A DNA stretch of 64,000 bases, taken from positions 806,001-870,000 of the forward strand of contig NZ_CP011033.1 of assembly GCF_002310815.1 (NCBI RefSeq), written 5' to 3'. The stretch is from Pseudoalteromonas tunicata (GTDB taxonomy: Bacteria > Pseudomonadota > Gammaproteobacteria > Enterobacterales > Alteromonadaceae). Below are positions 9,121 to 16,962 of the stretch, piece by piece; within the stretch, counting starts at the first letter, position 1; every line of letters begins with the position of its first letter. The position numbers and the translations under genes were made by a program. The notes beneath the pieces were generated by a model. It worked only from the letters and a program-made list of their open reading frames with translations, did no database searches and was not told the DNA's origin.

Positions 9121-10572
9121 TTATATCACCGTTTTATTCCACAGATTTTGATGTTTCGCGTAACTAAAATACTCTTGGGGTTGCCAGCAAGATGGAATTA
9201 AGGAGGTTTCTTGTTGGCGCTGTTCGAAATTAGACCAAAGTTTACTTAAAATCTCTTTTAAACGTTCGGGCGAGATTTGCTCAAGTTTTTTGCGATTTGC
9301 GGGGTAATAAAGATTTTGACTGGTATTGAGCGTTACATCATCGCCATTGCTAACAAACGTAAGGTTTTTCGTCACAATACGGCAAAGTGGGGCATGAGGG
9401 TCATCAGGATAGAGGCGATTAACAATCGCGTACTCATAACGAGGTAAATCATCTCCATTGTCATCTTTTGGAATATAGGTAATGCCAAAGCCCTGCGGAT
9501 AGAGTCCGGTAATTTTTAATAAGGTATCAACTGCAATTTGGCTATGACTGTTACGTTCAACCCCTTTATCTAAAATAAGGAACGCTTTTGGCACAGTATT
9601 ATAAGCAAAGTTTAATTTGCTCGACATGACAATCGAGGTATAAATTTGGGGCACTTTAATTACGTTGCCAATGCCCTGCTGCGGATTAACCGACTTGAGT
9701 AATAAGTCTTTTATAAAACTTATTTTCTGAATTTCTAACTGATCAAATTCGGCTTTTTCGGCTTTTGAATTACCTATGTACTGGTCAAGGCCGAGTCCTT
9801 CGGTTATGTAATTAATGGTTTGTTGATAATTTATTTTTAATAGCGCAATCCGTTCATCGTTATCCAGCGCTCTTAATTCATCTAATTTACCTTCGGGTCC
9901 AGTTAAAATTGCTTGGGCATCGGGATGGAAATTACCTATATCGAGTAATAGCGAGACAATCACCAAAGGAATATGAATACGTTGTTTTATTTCATCACTA
10001 CCATTATTTAAGCTAAGTGCATAACTTTCAGAGACAAATTTATTTTTAATCAGTCCTTCGGCTAGTAATTGATCAAATAATTTTAAACTCAATACTGCTC
10101 TATAAAGGTGCTTATTACAGTGATTATATCTTACCGCAGCCTTCGCAGATGTAGGTACTAACAATAACTGGCAACCTAAAACTTTAGCAAAGCGAATATT
10201 TGTTTCTTCTAAATTGTCACCATAACAAAAATCAATTATTTCGTTTGCTAACATTTTGATTTTTTGTAAACGCGCGAGTCGCTCTTCGCGGATCTGTAAT
10301 TTAAATTTCTTTAGCAGTTGATCTGCTTGAGCTAACTTGTTTTTAAGCTTGGTATTGAGAGAATCTTTGTCATTGTTTTCAAGCTCATGTAATGCAGTAT
10401 TTCGATCTTGCTGCAAATTATGAAGCTGTTCAGTTTGCAATGGTTCATTTTGAAAATAATGGATAGCTTCGTGGTAAATTGAATCTTGTATCGGACCACT
10501 GTGATGAACCGTAGTTAAAAAGACTTTTAGTGTTTTGATAAATGCAGAGTCACTAAAAATCTTATTGTTCAT
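9121..10572 (-). CDS. Uncharacterised protein with a degenerate HD-like segment
   Basis: The 483-residue soluble protein is not one I recognise with confidence. Residues about 55-110 are charged and probably coiled coil (LNTKLKNKLAQADQLLKKFKLQ). Around residues 200-225 the segment IPLVIVSLLLDIGNFHPDAQAIL resembles the HD motif of HD-GYP phosphodiesterases, where it would read LLHDIGKFH; the first histidine is leucine here, so metal-dependent catalysis is doubtful. The C-terminal third contains YPQGFGITYIPKDDNGDDLPRYEYAIVN, resembling the short beta domain that follows HD domains in some two-domain proteins. Best reading: a catalytically inactive HD-type signalling or scaffold protein. It is monocistronic. 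Confidence 0.7.
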   Translation of the reverse strand: MNNKIFSDSAFIKTLKVFLTTVHHSGPIQDSIYHEAIHYFQNEPLQTEQLHNLQQDRNTALHELENNDKDSLNTKLKNKLAQADQLLKKFKLQIREERLARLQKIKMLANEIIDFCYGDNLEETNIRFAKVLGCQLLLVPTSAKAAVRYNHCNKHLYRAVLSLKLFDQLLAEGLIKNKFVSESYALSLNNGSDEIKQRIHIPLVIVSLLLDIGNFHPDAQAILTGPEGKLDELRALDNDERIALLKINYQQTINYITEGLGLDQYIGNSKAEKAEFDQLEIQKISFIKDLLLKSVNPQQGIGNVIKVPQIYTSIVMSSKLNFAYNTVPKAFLILDKGVERNSHSQIAVDTLLKITGLYPQGFGITYIPKDDNGDDLPRYEYAIVNRLYPDDPHAPLCRIVTKNLTFVSNGDDVTLNTSQNLYYPANRKKLEQISPERLKEILSKLWSNFEQRQQETSLIPSCWQPQEYFSYAKHQNLWNKTVI

Positions 10573-10659
10573 TTTAAAATCCTTTTAAGGGTTAAGTTAC
10601 GTTTAAAGCCTAGTTTAAAACAATGAGTATTTCGAGAGTGTATTTGTTTTTAAACGATA

Positions 10660-11247
10660 TTATTGGTTTGAAACACTAAGCAGTAAATCATCAGCCAATT
10701 GATTTAACGTTACAGCATCTGGATGACTTTGTGAATAGGTGCGCAAACCATATATTCCCATTACAAAAAAACGGGCCAGTTGTTCGGGTGTACGTTTAGT
10801 GGAAATCTCATTACGTTTTTGTGCCAAAGCAAACTGATTAGTCAAAGCTTGTTGATACGCCATTAAGTGATTTGCTAATACACCACAGACCTCTGGATCA
10901 TGGCCTAAAATTTCGCTTAAGGTGCGAGTCAGTAAGCAGGCTTTAGTACCATCACAACTTAAACATTCAGTAACTATTGTATTGAGGTATTGGCGAAGAT
11001 TAACCATTACAGCTGCATCATTGGCAAAAAACGCCAAAAATTGAGCGGTACGATCTAAATGATATTGCCCAATGGCAGCCAATAAAAGACCGCGTTTATT
11101 GCCAAATGCACAGTAGATAGAGCCTGGATGTAACCCAGTACTTAACGTCAGTTTTTGCATACTGGTTTTGACATAACCGTGTTCGATAAAACAGGCCATA
11201 GCACTGCGCAGTACTGTTTCTTTATCAAATTCGGCGTTTCTCATCAT
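10660..11247 (-). CDS. TetR-family repressor, probably controlling the divergent Old Yellow Enzyme
   Basis: The 195-residue protein begins with a TetR helix-turn-helix (about residues 8-55: ETVLRSAMACFIEHGYVKTSMQKLTLSTGLHPGSIYCAFGNKRGLL). The ligand domain has GTKACLLTRTLSEI with a cysteine at residue 104, close in position and context to the redox-active cysteine 106 of E. coli NemR. It is divergently transcribed from an Old Yellow Enzyme gene, and three palindromic sites lie in the shared intergenic region, so autoregulation and control of the reductase are likely. By analogy with NemR it may sense electrophiles or hypochlorite through cysteine modification; that is inference. ATG codons at 11247 and 11244 are both possible starts. 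Confidence 0.88.
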   Translation of the reverse strand: MMRNAEFDKETVLRSAMACFIEHGYVKTSMQKLTLSTGLHPGSIYCAFGNKRGLLLAAIGQYHLDRTAQFLAFFANDAAVMVNLRQYLNTIVTECLSCDGTKACLLTRTLSEILGHDPEVCGVLANHLMAYQQALTNQFALAQKRNEISTKRTPEQLARFFVMGIYGLRTYSQSHPDAVTLNQLADDLLLSVSNQ

Positions 11248-11286
11248 TTAGCTCTCAACATGGCAATAGTGAACATCTTACCTTAT

Positions 11287-11304
11287 CTTGAATTAGCATT
11301 CAAA
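11287..11304. promoter_or_regulatory. TetR operator-like site 1
   Basis: CTTGAATTAGCATTCAAA has the same half-sites as the two sites downstream (TTGAA and TTCAA separated by six bases) with one terminal mismatch. It lies nearest the repressor gene. Confidence 0.55.
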
Positions 11305-11311
11305 AATAATA

Positions 11312-11329
11312 CTTGAATAGACGTTCAAG
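11312..11329. promoter_or_regulatory. TetR operator-like site 2
   Basis: CTTGAATAGACGTTCAAG is an 18-base palindrome with half-sites CTTGAA and TTCAAG. It is the exact reverse complement of site 3, whose centre lies 27 bases away. Confidence 0.7.
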
Positions 11330-11338
11330 AAAGTTTAT

Positions 11339-11356
11339 CTTGAACGTCTATTCAAG
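11339..11356. promoter_or_regulatory. TetR operator-like site 3
   Basis: CTTGAACGTCTATTCAAG ends 14 bases before the Old Yellow Enzyme start codon. Together with site 2 it makes a perfect 18-base inverted repeat. Binding here would block transcription of the reductase gene. Confidence 0.7.
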
Positions 11357-11370
11357 ATAAAGGTCCGATT

Positions 11371-12423
11371 ATGACTATGACAACGCAAAATTTATTTACC
11401 TCAGTAAAACTCAATGATGATATTGAACTTAACAATCGTATTTTAATGGCGCCACTTACACGCTGTATGGCTGATGAAAATTTAGTGCCAACTGATGCTA
11501 TGGTGCAATATTATGCTCGTCGTGCAGCTGCAGGTTTAATTATTTCTGAAGCAACGATTATTCGCCCAGATGGCCAAGGTTACCCAAATACTCCAGGGCT
11601 ATTTAGTGCAGAGCAAGTACAAGGTTGGCGTAAAGTGACCGACGCAGTACATCAAGGTGGTGGTAAAATTTTTGCTCAGTTGTGGCATGTTGGCCGTGTT
11701 GCCCATCCACATTTCTTTGGTGAAGGTGACGTTTTAGCGCCATCTGCATTAGGTGTCGAAGGCTCAGTGCCTAGAATGCGTGAATTAACTTATCAAATTC
11801 CCAAAGCTGTAAGCCAAGATGAAATTAATCAACTTGTGTCTGATTATGCTAAAGCGGCTGAAAATGCGATAGAAGCAGGGTTTGATGGTGTCGAGATCCA
11901 CGGAGCAAATGGCTATTTAATCGATCAGTTTTTACATCACGCAAGTAATGTACGCACAGACAATTACGGTCAAACACCAGAGAATATGAGTCGTTTTGCC
12001 CTTGAAGTCGTTGATGCCGTAATGAGTGTTATTGGTGCAAATCGTACTGCATTACGTGTATCACCGGGCGCATATTTTAATATGGCAGCAGATCCGCGCG
12101 ATCGCGCAATATTTGACTATTTATTGCCTGAGCTACAAAAGCGTAAGCTTGCATATTTACATGGTGGTATTTTTGATGATGCCATGACATTTGATTACTT
12201 GGATGGTTCAATTTCTCAGTATTTACGTAGTCATTACCAAGGAACGTTAGTAGGAGTGGGTGGTTATAGCGCACAGACCGCAAGTCAAGCGATAGCTAAC
12301 AATCAATTTGATCTAATTGCGATTGGTCGCCCATTTATCGCCAATCCTGATTATGTTGAGCGAGTACGCAATACTCTACCTTTGGTAGAATATTCAGAAG
12401 ACATGCTGGCGTCATTAATTTAA
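11371..12423 (+). CDS. nemA: Old Yellow Enzyme family alkene reductase (NemA-like)
   Basis: The 350-residue FMN enzyme reduces activated double bonds, nitro compounds and nitrate esters with NAD(P)H. Family blocks in order are LNNRILMAPLTRCMADENLVPTD (the APLTR phosphate/flavin motif), GGKIFAQLWHVGRVAHP, DGVEIHGANGYLIDQFLH with His177 and Asn180 as the substrate-binding pair, RTDNYG, and the C-terminal IAIGRPFIANPD. It faces a TetR regulator and three operator-like palindromes, the arrangement of the nemRA electrophile-detoxification system. The symbol is assigned by family; closely related paralogues exist, so the physiological substrate is not fixed. Confidence 0.92.
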   Translation: MTMTTQNLFTSVKLNDDIELNNRILMAPLTRCMADENLVPTDAMVQYYARRAAAGLIISEATIIRPDGQGYPNTPGLFSAEQVQGWRKVTDAVHQGGGKIFAQLWHVGRVAHPHFFGEGDVLAPSALGVEGSVPRMRELTYQIPKAVSQDEINQLVSDYAKAAENAIEAGFDGVEIHGANGYLIDQFLHHASNVRTDNYGQTPENMSRFALEVVDAVMSVIGANRTALRVSPGAYFNMAADPRDRAIFDYLLPELQKRKLAYLHGGIFDDAMTFDYLDGSISQYLRSHYQGTLVGVGGYSAQTASQAIANNQFDLIAIGRPFIANPDYVERVRNTLPLVEYSEDMLASLI

Positions 12424-12438
12424 ATTTGACCTTAGTTA

Positions 12439-12461
12439 AGGTGTACTTTCTTAGTGCACCT
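12439..12461. terminator. Possible terminator hairpin between convergent genes
   Basis: AGGTGTAC and GTGCACCT pair at seven of eight positions around a short loop between the reductase and the HDOD gene. There is no proper T run on either side, so it is a weak candidate. Confidence 0.35.
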
Positions 12462-12497
12462 CAATATGGCATGTTAGTACCACAATTCATTAATAGG

Positions 12498-13346
12498 CTA
12501 AACAGAGATAAAGTATTCCTCAGCATCATCTTTAATATCTAAATAATCATTTTCATCAATTTCAAGTGTTCGTAAAACAGCTTCTTTTACGAAAGGCCAA
12601 TCAGGTGACGCGACAAATCGTTTTTGTATATGCACAATGTTTTCAGCCATTTTTAACGTTGCAAAGGTGAGTTGATTTATATCGTTAAAATTACCATCTA
12701 AATAATCTTGCTCATGATGGCGCAAAATAATTTGGCAGATATCTTTTGGTAAGTTCCAAGAGCTCGCAATAAAATAGCCAATAATGGCATGGTTCGTACC
12801 GTATGCCTCCATCTCAAAATCAACCAATGACTGGTGGTAATTGCGATTAGCTGCACTGAGTACTTTGATATAATTTGGGTATTTCATTGCCATAGCGGGA
12901 ATTCCGGCATCATGAAATAACCCTATTAAGTGTAAATTTTCGACCGGCACTTTCGATTTTACTTTTTTACCTATCAGTGTTGCGACAGTTGCGATATCGG
13001 TCGCAGTATCCCAAAAACGCTCTAGCGAAATACAACACTCTTGTTGTTTAAATGCTTGTTTTAGTAAAAAACCGGTTACCAAGTGAGTAATACTGTCAAG
13101 GCCTAGAAACATAACGGCTTGTTTAACGTCAGTAATGGTGCGAGCTAAGCCGTAAAAAGGGGAATTAATGACTTTGATGACCGCAGCGGCAATGGCAACA
13201 TCATCAGCAACTATCTGAGCAATAGTATTAAGTTCAGGTGACTCTTGGGTTAATTCTTGTTGTAGCCTTTGTAGTAATTCAGGTCTAGGTGGTAAATTAA
13301 AGCCTTTGCGCACATCGGCAAGCACTTTATCATCTATATCAATCAT
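12498..13346 (-). CDS. HDOD domain protein
   Basis: The 282-residue protein consists almost entirely of one HDOD domain, a non-catalytic relative of HD phosphohydrolases found in bacterial signalling proteins. Diagnostic segments are DDVAIAAAVIKVINSPFYGLARTITDVKQAVMFLGLDSI and ENLHLIGLFHDAGIPAMAMKYPNY, then EMEAYGTNHAIIGYFIASSWNLP and an IILRHH histidine pair. No receiver or GGDEF domain is attached. The partner and signal are unknown; such proteins often act in cyclic-di-GMP or two-component networks. The gene is single, convergent with the reductase gene. Confidence 0.88.
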   Translation of the reverse strand: MIDIDDKVLADVRKGFNLPPRPELLQRLQQELTQESPELNTIAQIVADDVAIAAAVIKVINSPFYGLARTITDVKQAVMFLGLDSITHLVTGFLLKQAFKQQECCISLERFWDTATDIATVATLIGKKVKSKVPVENLHLIGLFHDAGIPAMAMKYPNYIKVLSAANRNYHQSLVDFEMEAYGTNHAIIGYFIASSWNLPKDICQIILRHHEQDYLDGNFNDINQLTFATLKMAENIVHIQKRFVASPDWPFVKEAVLRTLEIDENDYLDIKDDAEEYFISV

Positions 13347-13590
13347 GAAAACACCTTACTATTTAAACTGGTGCCAAAGTAACTGACACGAGTATTAATC
13401 ATATGCATTATTTATCAAGATAGAGTCAGGCTATAACTTCCATCAGAATAACGTATTGATATTAGCCTATTAATTGCTCTATGGTGCAAAAGTTGCTTCA
13501 TTATCGAAAAAAATAACCATAAAGAAAGCCTTTTACAGTACCCTCGTTTACAATAAGCCGTTTTTAATTTGAAGCCTTTGAGAGTGTATT

Positions 13591-14448
13591 ATGAGTGAGT
13601 CAACCCGTCTAAATAAATATATCAGTGATACCGGATTTTGTTCACGTCGTGAAGCTGATAAATACATTGCTGATGGTCGGGTGACACTCAACGGCAAAAT
13701 TCCTGAAGTGGGCACCAAGGTGACCGATAGTGATGTGGTTGAAATTGACGGTAAACCGCTTAAAGCCAAACCGAAAGCCGTTTTTATTGCCTACAATAAA
13801 CCGGTTGGGGTGACATGTACCACTGAACTGAATATTCGTAGCAATATTATTAGCGCCATCAACCATCCTGAGCGCATTTTCCCAATTGGTCGTCTCGATC
13901 GCCCCTCTGAAGGCCTAATCTTTTTAACCAATGAAGGCGATATTGTTAATAAAATCCTTCGTGCAGGTAATAATCACGAAAAAGAGTATTTAGTGACTGT
14001 AGATAAAGCGATATCGCCCCAGTTTATAAAAAAGATGGGCGCAGGGGTACCTATTCTTGGCACTGTAACTAAACAATGTAAGGTCACACAAGTATCCTCT
14101 CATGGTTTCAATATTGTTTTAACTCAAGGACTCAACCGTCAAATTCGTCGTATGTGTGAATTTTTAGGGTACGAAGTGGTTACTCTAAAACGCGTGCGCA
14201 TCATGAATATCGATTTAACCGGATTACGCAGCGGCCAATGGCGAAATTTAACCGATAAAGAAATGGCCATTATTAATCGTTCGATTGAAGGGTCTGGTAA
14301 AACCGAGGAGCTGTCAGTTGATCCTAATAAAAATAAAAACTTCAAAAAACCTGTGAAAAAGCAGTTTGACGAACCCGAGCAGACGATGAAAACGCAAGCC
14401 GTTAGGGTAATTAAAAAAGGCACTCTTTCTCTTAATCGTAAAAAGTAA
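13591..14448 (+). CDS. rluF: 23S rRNA pseudouridine(2604) synthase RluF
   Basis: The 285-residue protein aligns in memory almost throughout with E. coli RluF (290 residues), which isomerises U2604 of 23S rRNA. An S4 RNA-binding domain (RLNKYISDTGFCSRREADKYIADGRVTLNG) is followed by the RsuA/RluB-type catalytic domain with FPIGRLDRPSEGLIFLTNEGD, where Asp103 is the catalytic aspartate, and by GLNRQIRRMCEFLGYEV. The last 40 or so residues are lysine-rich and disordered, as in the E. coli enzyme. It is monocistronic and has a hairpin behind it. Confidence 0.94.
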   Translation: MSESTRLNKYISDTGFCSRREADKYIADGRVTLNGKIPEVGTKVTDSDVVEIDGKPLKAKPKAVFIAYNKPVGVTCTTELNIRSNIISAINHPERIFPIGRLDRPSEGLIFLTNEGDIVNKILRAGNNHEKEYLVTVDKAISPQFIKKMGAGVPILGTVTKQCKVTQVSSHGFNIVLTQGLNRQIRRMCEFLGYEVVTLKRVRIMNIDLTGLRSGQWRNLTDKEMAIINRSIEGSGKTEELSVDPNKNKNFKKPVKKQFDEPEQTMKTQAVRVIKKGTLSLNRKK

Positions 14449-14454
14449 GTGGTA

Positions 14455-14495
14455 GCTCGGAGTGTTATTAGCATTACACTCCGAGCGACTGTTTT
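14455..14495 (+). terminator. Hairpin terminator after rluF
   Basis: GCTCGGAGTGT (14455-14465) pairs perfectly with ACACTCCGAGC (14476-14486), followed by GACTGTTTTAT. The T run is short. The hairpin probably serves both convergent genes. Confidence 0.7.
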
Positions 14496-14514
14496 ATCAA
14501 TTCATTTTTATCGT

Positions 14515-15069
14515 TTAACGTTTAGTTAAACACACCAGCTCATAATACTGATTATTGTTATATTCAAACTCTTGCAAAACGTCCAACTTCACTTTCTTTG
14601 TATGGGCGGCAAAAGAGCGTGGATTAACTTTATTTATAAATGTAACTAATACATCAAAGCGTCCAGCCATTTGAGCTAGGGAAAATTCAAACAGTTGTTC
14701 AAATACCCCTTGACCACGCACTGATTTATCGACACACACCGGGCCATATTGATATGAATTATCAATGGTTAAACTGATCCCTTGATAACTCAGCTCATGT
14801 AGACTTTTAATCATAAATGCAAACATTGGCCATGCGGACCAAAAGTGCCATGAAGCCGCCATAACATAGGCAACAATACACTCATCTTTTTTTGCAATAA
14901 ATAGGCCTTGTTCTTGTTCAATTAGATGCGTTAATTGCTCACGATTGAATGCGGTGGTGATAAATCCATCTTTTTTGTCTTCAATAGAAATGGTATCAAC
15001 TTGATATCGAGCATGGAGTGCTAAAATTTCATCAATATCAGTTACTTTAGCAAGGGCGAGAGTGGTCAC
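14515..15069 (-). CDS. GNAT family N-acetyltransferase
   Basis: The 184-residue protein has the acetyl-CoA fold: GLFIAKKDECIVAYVMAAS (strand 4 region) and the motif A segment YGPVCVDKSVRGQGVFEQLFEFSL, in which VRGQG is the pyrophosphate-binding loop. A GTG start at 15069 is chosen because AAGGA stands six bases in front of it; an in-frame TTG 21 bases upstream is less likely. The acceptor substrate is unknown. The gene is convergent with rluF and divergent from the DUF2164 gene. Confidence 0.83.
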   Translation of the reverse strand: MTTLALAKVTDIDEILALHARYQVDTISIEDKKDGFITTAFNREQLTHLIEQEQGLFIAKKDECIVAYVMAASWHFWSAWPMFAFMIKSLHELSYQGISLTIDNSYQYGPVCVDKSVRGQGVFEQLFEFSLAQMAGRFDVLVTFINKVNPRSFAAHTKKVKLDVLQEFEYNNNQYYELVCLTKR

Positions 15070-15179
15070 AAGGTATCCTTTTTCAGGCAATAAATTGAGC
15101 CGTTATAATAAAACAGCAATACATTTTATGGTATGGTGAATTTTCATGTTGAGGTAATAAAAACTAAATAGAGGTAACA

Positions 15180-15422
15180 GTGAGCCAGATAGAATTCAGT
15201 GCGAGCAAAAAAAACCAGTTAATCGACAAACTACAAAACTACTTTATTAATGAATTAGATATTGAATTAGCTCAATTTGATGCCGATTTTTTACTCGACT
15301 TTATCAGTGCGCAGTTAGGAGCTCATTATTATAATCAGGGGCTTCATGATGCAAAAGCGTTGATTGAAAGCCGCTTAGAGCATATAACTGAAGCCCTTTA
15401 TGAGATAGAAAAAGAAATTTAA
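15180..15422 (+). CDS. DUF2164 family protein
   Basis: The 80-residue protein uses a GTG start preceded by GAGG. It matches the DUF2164 pattern in full: a basic N-terminus, LQNYFINELDIELAQFDADFLLDFISAQLGAHYYNQGLHDAKALI, then an acidic helix. The NQGLxDA stretch is the family hallmark. Function is unknown; the family is small, soluble and widespread in proteobacteria. It is a single gene, convergent with the long minus-strand operon whose last stop codon is 10 bases away. Confidence 0.85.
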   Translation: MSQIEFSASKKNQLIDKLQNYFINELDIELAQFDADFLLDFISAQLGAHYYNQGLHDAKALIESRLEHITEALYEIEKEI

Positions 15423-15431
15423 AGGCTTAGA

Positions 15432-15959
15432 CTATGATGAAATTTTTTCGATATACAAGATAACTTCACCGACTTTAAAACCAAATTTTGACAGCTCGGT
15501 TTTGTTAAATAATCTCTTATCATCGACAAGATACATCCAATCGTCTAAGGTAATTTCGTAATCATCACCTTGGTATTTGATTAGCAGTTGGTACTTCCAA
15601 TAAAGTGCAGAACCAGCTGTTTTACCTTTTGCTATACCCACCACATCACCTGCCGTGCCAGTGTAGTTGCCATCCGCTAATTTAGTTAATTTCCAGTTAC
15701 GCGTGCTTTTTTCACCATCATCGAAATAAAACCATTCATTAAGTTCGCCTTGATTGTTGTGCCATGACCCTATTAAGTCGACTTCAAAACGACGCGTTAC
15801 CAGACCTTGACGATCAAGAACTAAACCATAAGCTTTTAATTTACCGTTAAAAAATTGGTCTAACTCTAATTTTGGCTCGGTATTTTGATAGTCATTAATG
15901 GTGGGATTTGAACACGCTGTTAATACTAATAAACTGAAGATAACTAATAAAAATCGCAT
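15432..15959 (-). CDS. DUF3833 lipoprotein, last gene of the ECF-ChrR operon
   Basis: The 175-residue protein has a lipoprotein signal peptide with lipobox LTAC near residue 16, so it should be anchored in the outer or inner membrane facing the periplasm. The mature part matches DUF3833: FFNGKLKAYGLVLDRQGLVTRRFEVDLIGSW, then WKLTKLADGNYTGTAGDVVGIAKG and LDDWMYLVDDKRLFNKTELSKFG, predominantly beta strand and resembling lipocalin-like folds. Its start codon abuts the stop of the chalcone-isomerase-like gene. The family is typically found in this cluster; a role in handling damaged lipid is inference. Confidence 0.85.
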   Translation of the reverse strand: MRFLLVIFSLLVLTACSNPTINDYQNTEPKLELDQFFNGKLKAYGLVLDRQGLVTRRFEVDLIGSWHNNQGELNEWFYFDDGEKSTRNWKLTKLADGNYTGTAGDVVGIAKGKTAGSALYWKYQLLIKYQGDDYEITLDDWMYLVDDKRLFNKTELSKFGFKVGEVILYIEKISS

Positions 15960-16453
15960 TATTTTAATCCTAATAATTGCAGCCTAAGTGCTGGTCGGGT
16001 TGTTTTTTCTGATAACCATATTGCAATAAACGCCGGGCCAAAGTCCGCATCATTTAGCTCGCCAATCAGTTCATTATTGTGATAAAAGTAGCTTTTATCT
16101 GCTTCCACTCGCAAAGTAAGCTGACTATTGTTGGTGACATTGGGCCAGATTGTTTCGAGCTTAACCAACCACTTATCAATATTTTGATGAGAGAAACCTA
16201 TCTTTTTCCATTGATCTTCGGTGGCATCAATTAAATCTTTTTTATCGATGTCTCTAAAATAGACGATGTTTAATGCTTGTGGCCGAATGCTCAATTCATA
16301 AGGCTTTTTACTGCTATAAAGTTGTGCTCGATATACATCCCAAAACATAACCGACATGACGCCTTCACCAATTTTCTCTAAATCATCAATTGGCTTGCTA
16401 TAAACATTAAAAGATATGAACAGTGAGAAAAAAAAACTTATACGAATGATCAT
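15959..16453 (-). CDS. Chalcone isomerase-like periplasmic protein
   Basis: The 164-residue protein has a signal peptide (IIRISFFFSLFISFNVYS) and matches the bacterial chalcone-isomerase-like family: LEKIGEGVMSVMFWDVYRAQLYSS at the N-terminus and NDADFGPAFIAIWLSEKT at the C-terminus, the helix that ends with the GpaFlaIWLs pattern. Bacterial members are not flavonoid enzymes; the fold binds fatty acids in some relatives, which fits the lipid-modifying neighbours (inference). It overlaps the DUF2878 gene by four bases and abuts the DUF3833 gene. Confidence 0.85.
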   Translation of the reverse strand: MIIRISFFFSLFISFNVYSKPIDDLEKIGEGVMSVMFWDVYRAQLYSSKKPYELSIRPQALNIVYFRDIDKKDLIDATEDQWKKIGFSHQNIDKWLVKLETIWPNVTNNSQLTLRVEADKSYFYHNNELIGELNDADFGPAFIAIWLSEKTTRPALRLQLLGLK

Positions 16454-16962
16454 GGCGTTACCTTTACATGTTGTTCATTCATAGTTGAATGCTTACTTAT
16501 CGAGACTAAAGCAGGTAATAAAGCTGCCCAAACCAAAGCAAGTAAGATTAAAAAATGGCCTTGGTTGAGTGTAGTAGTTAAAGCTTCAAGCTTAAGTGCT
16601 GCAAAATAGCTACTTGGGCCTGCAAATGCACCAATAATAGCGACTTTTGTGAGCGACAATTGTTGCAGCCAAGCCAATGAATGATTGAGTGAAACCGCAA
16701 AACATCCCCAAAGCAGTATCAGCCATATCGGAATTAAGCTTGAGTCAGTACCAAAAACTGAAGTTGAAATCAGAACTTGATCGGTCGTAATACCTAAAAC
16801 AGCTCCATAGAGTACTTTTAAATCAATTCGTTTTGTAGGGCTTAAAACAAAATGACAACAGAGTAATAACAGTAAAAAAGCAGCTGCGGCATCGGTGTAC
16901 CAAGCCGCAAGAAACCACGCGGCTTGGAAAAAAACCAAATTAATAATTGAGAATCGACTCAT
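16450..16962 (-). CDS. DUF2878 inner-membrane protein
   Basis: The product (170 residues from the ATG at 16962, MSRFSIIN) is almost wholly hydrophobic, with about five or six membrane segments and only short loops, matching DUF2878. The longer frame beginning at 16998 would add 12 residues that overlap the CFA synthase gene; the internal ATG keeps the overlap to 23 bases. It always seems to accompany cyclopropane synthase genes in gammaproteobacteria, so a membrane-lipid role is plausible, but no biochemical function is known to me. Confidence 0.82.
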   Translation of the reverse strand: MSRFSIINLVFFQAAWFLAAWYTDAAAAFLLLLLCCHFVLSPTKRIDLKVLYGAVLGITTDQVLISTSVFGTDSSLIPIWLILLWGCFAVSLNHSLAWLQQLSLTKVAIIGAFAGPSSYFAALKLEALTTTLNQGHFLILLALVWAALLPALVSISKHSTMNEQHVKVTP

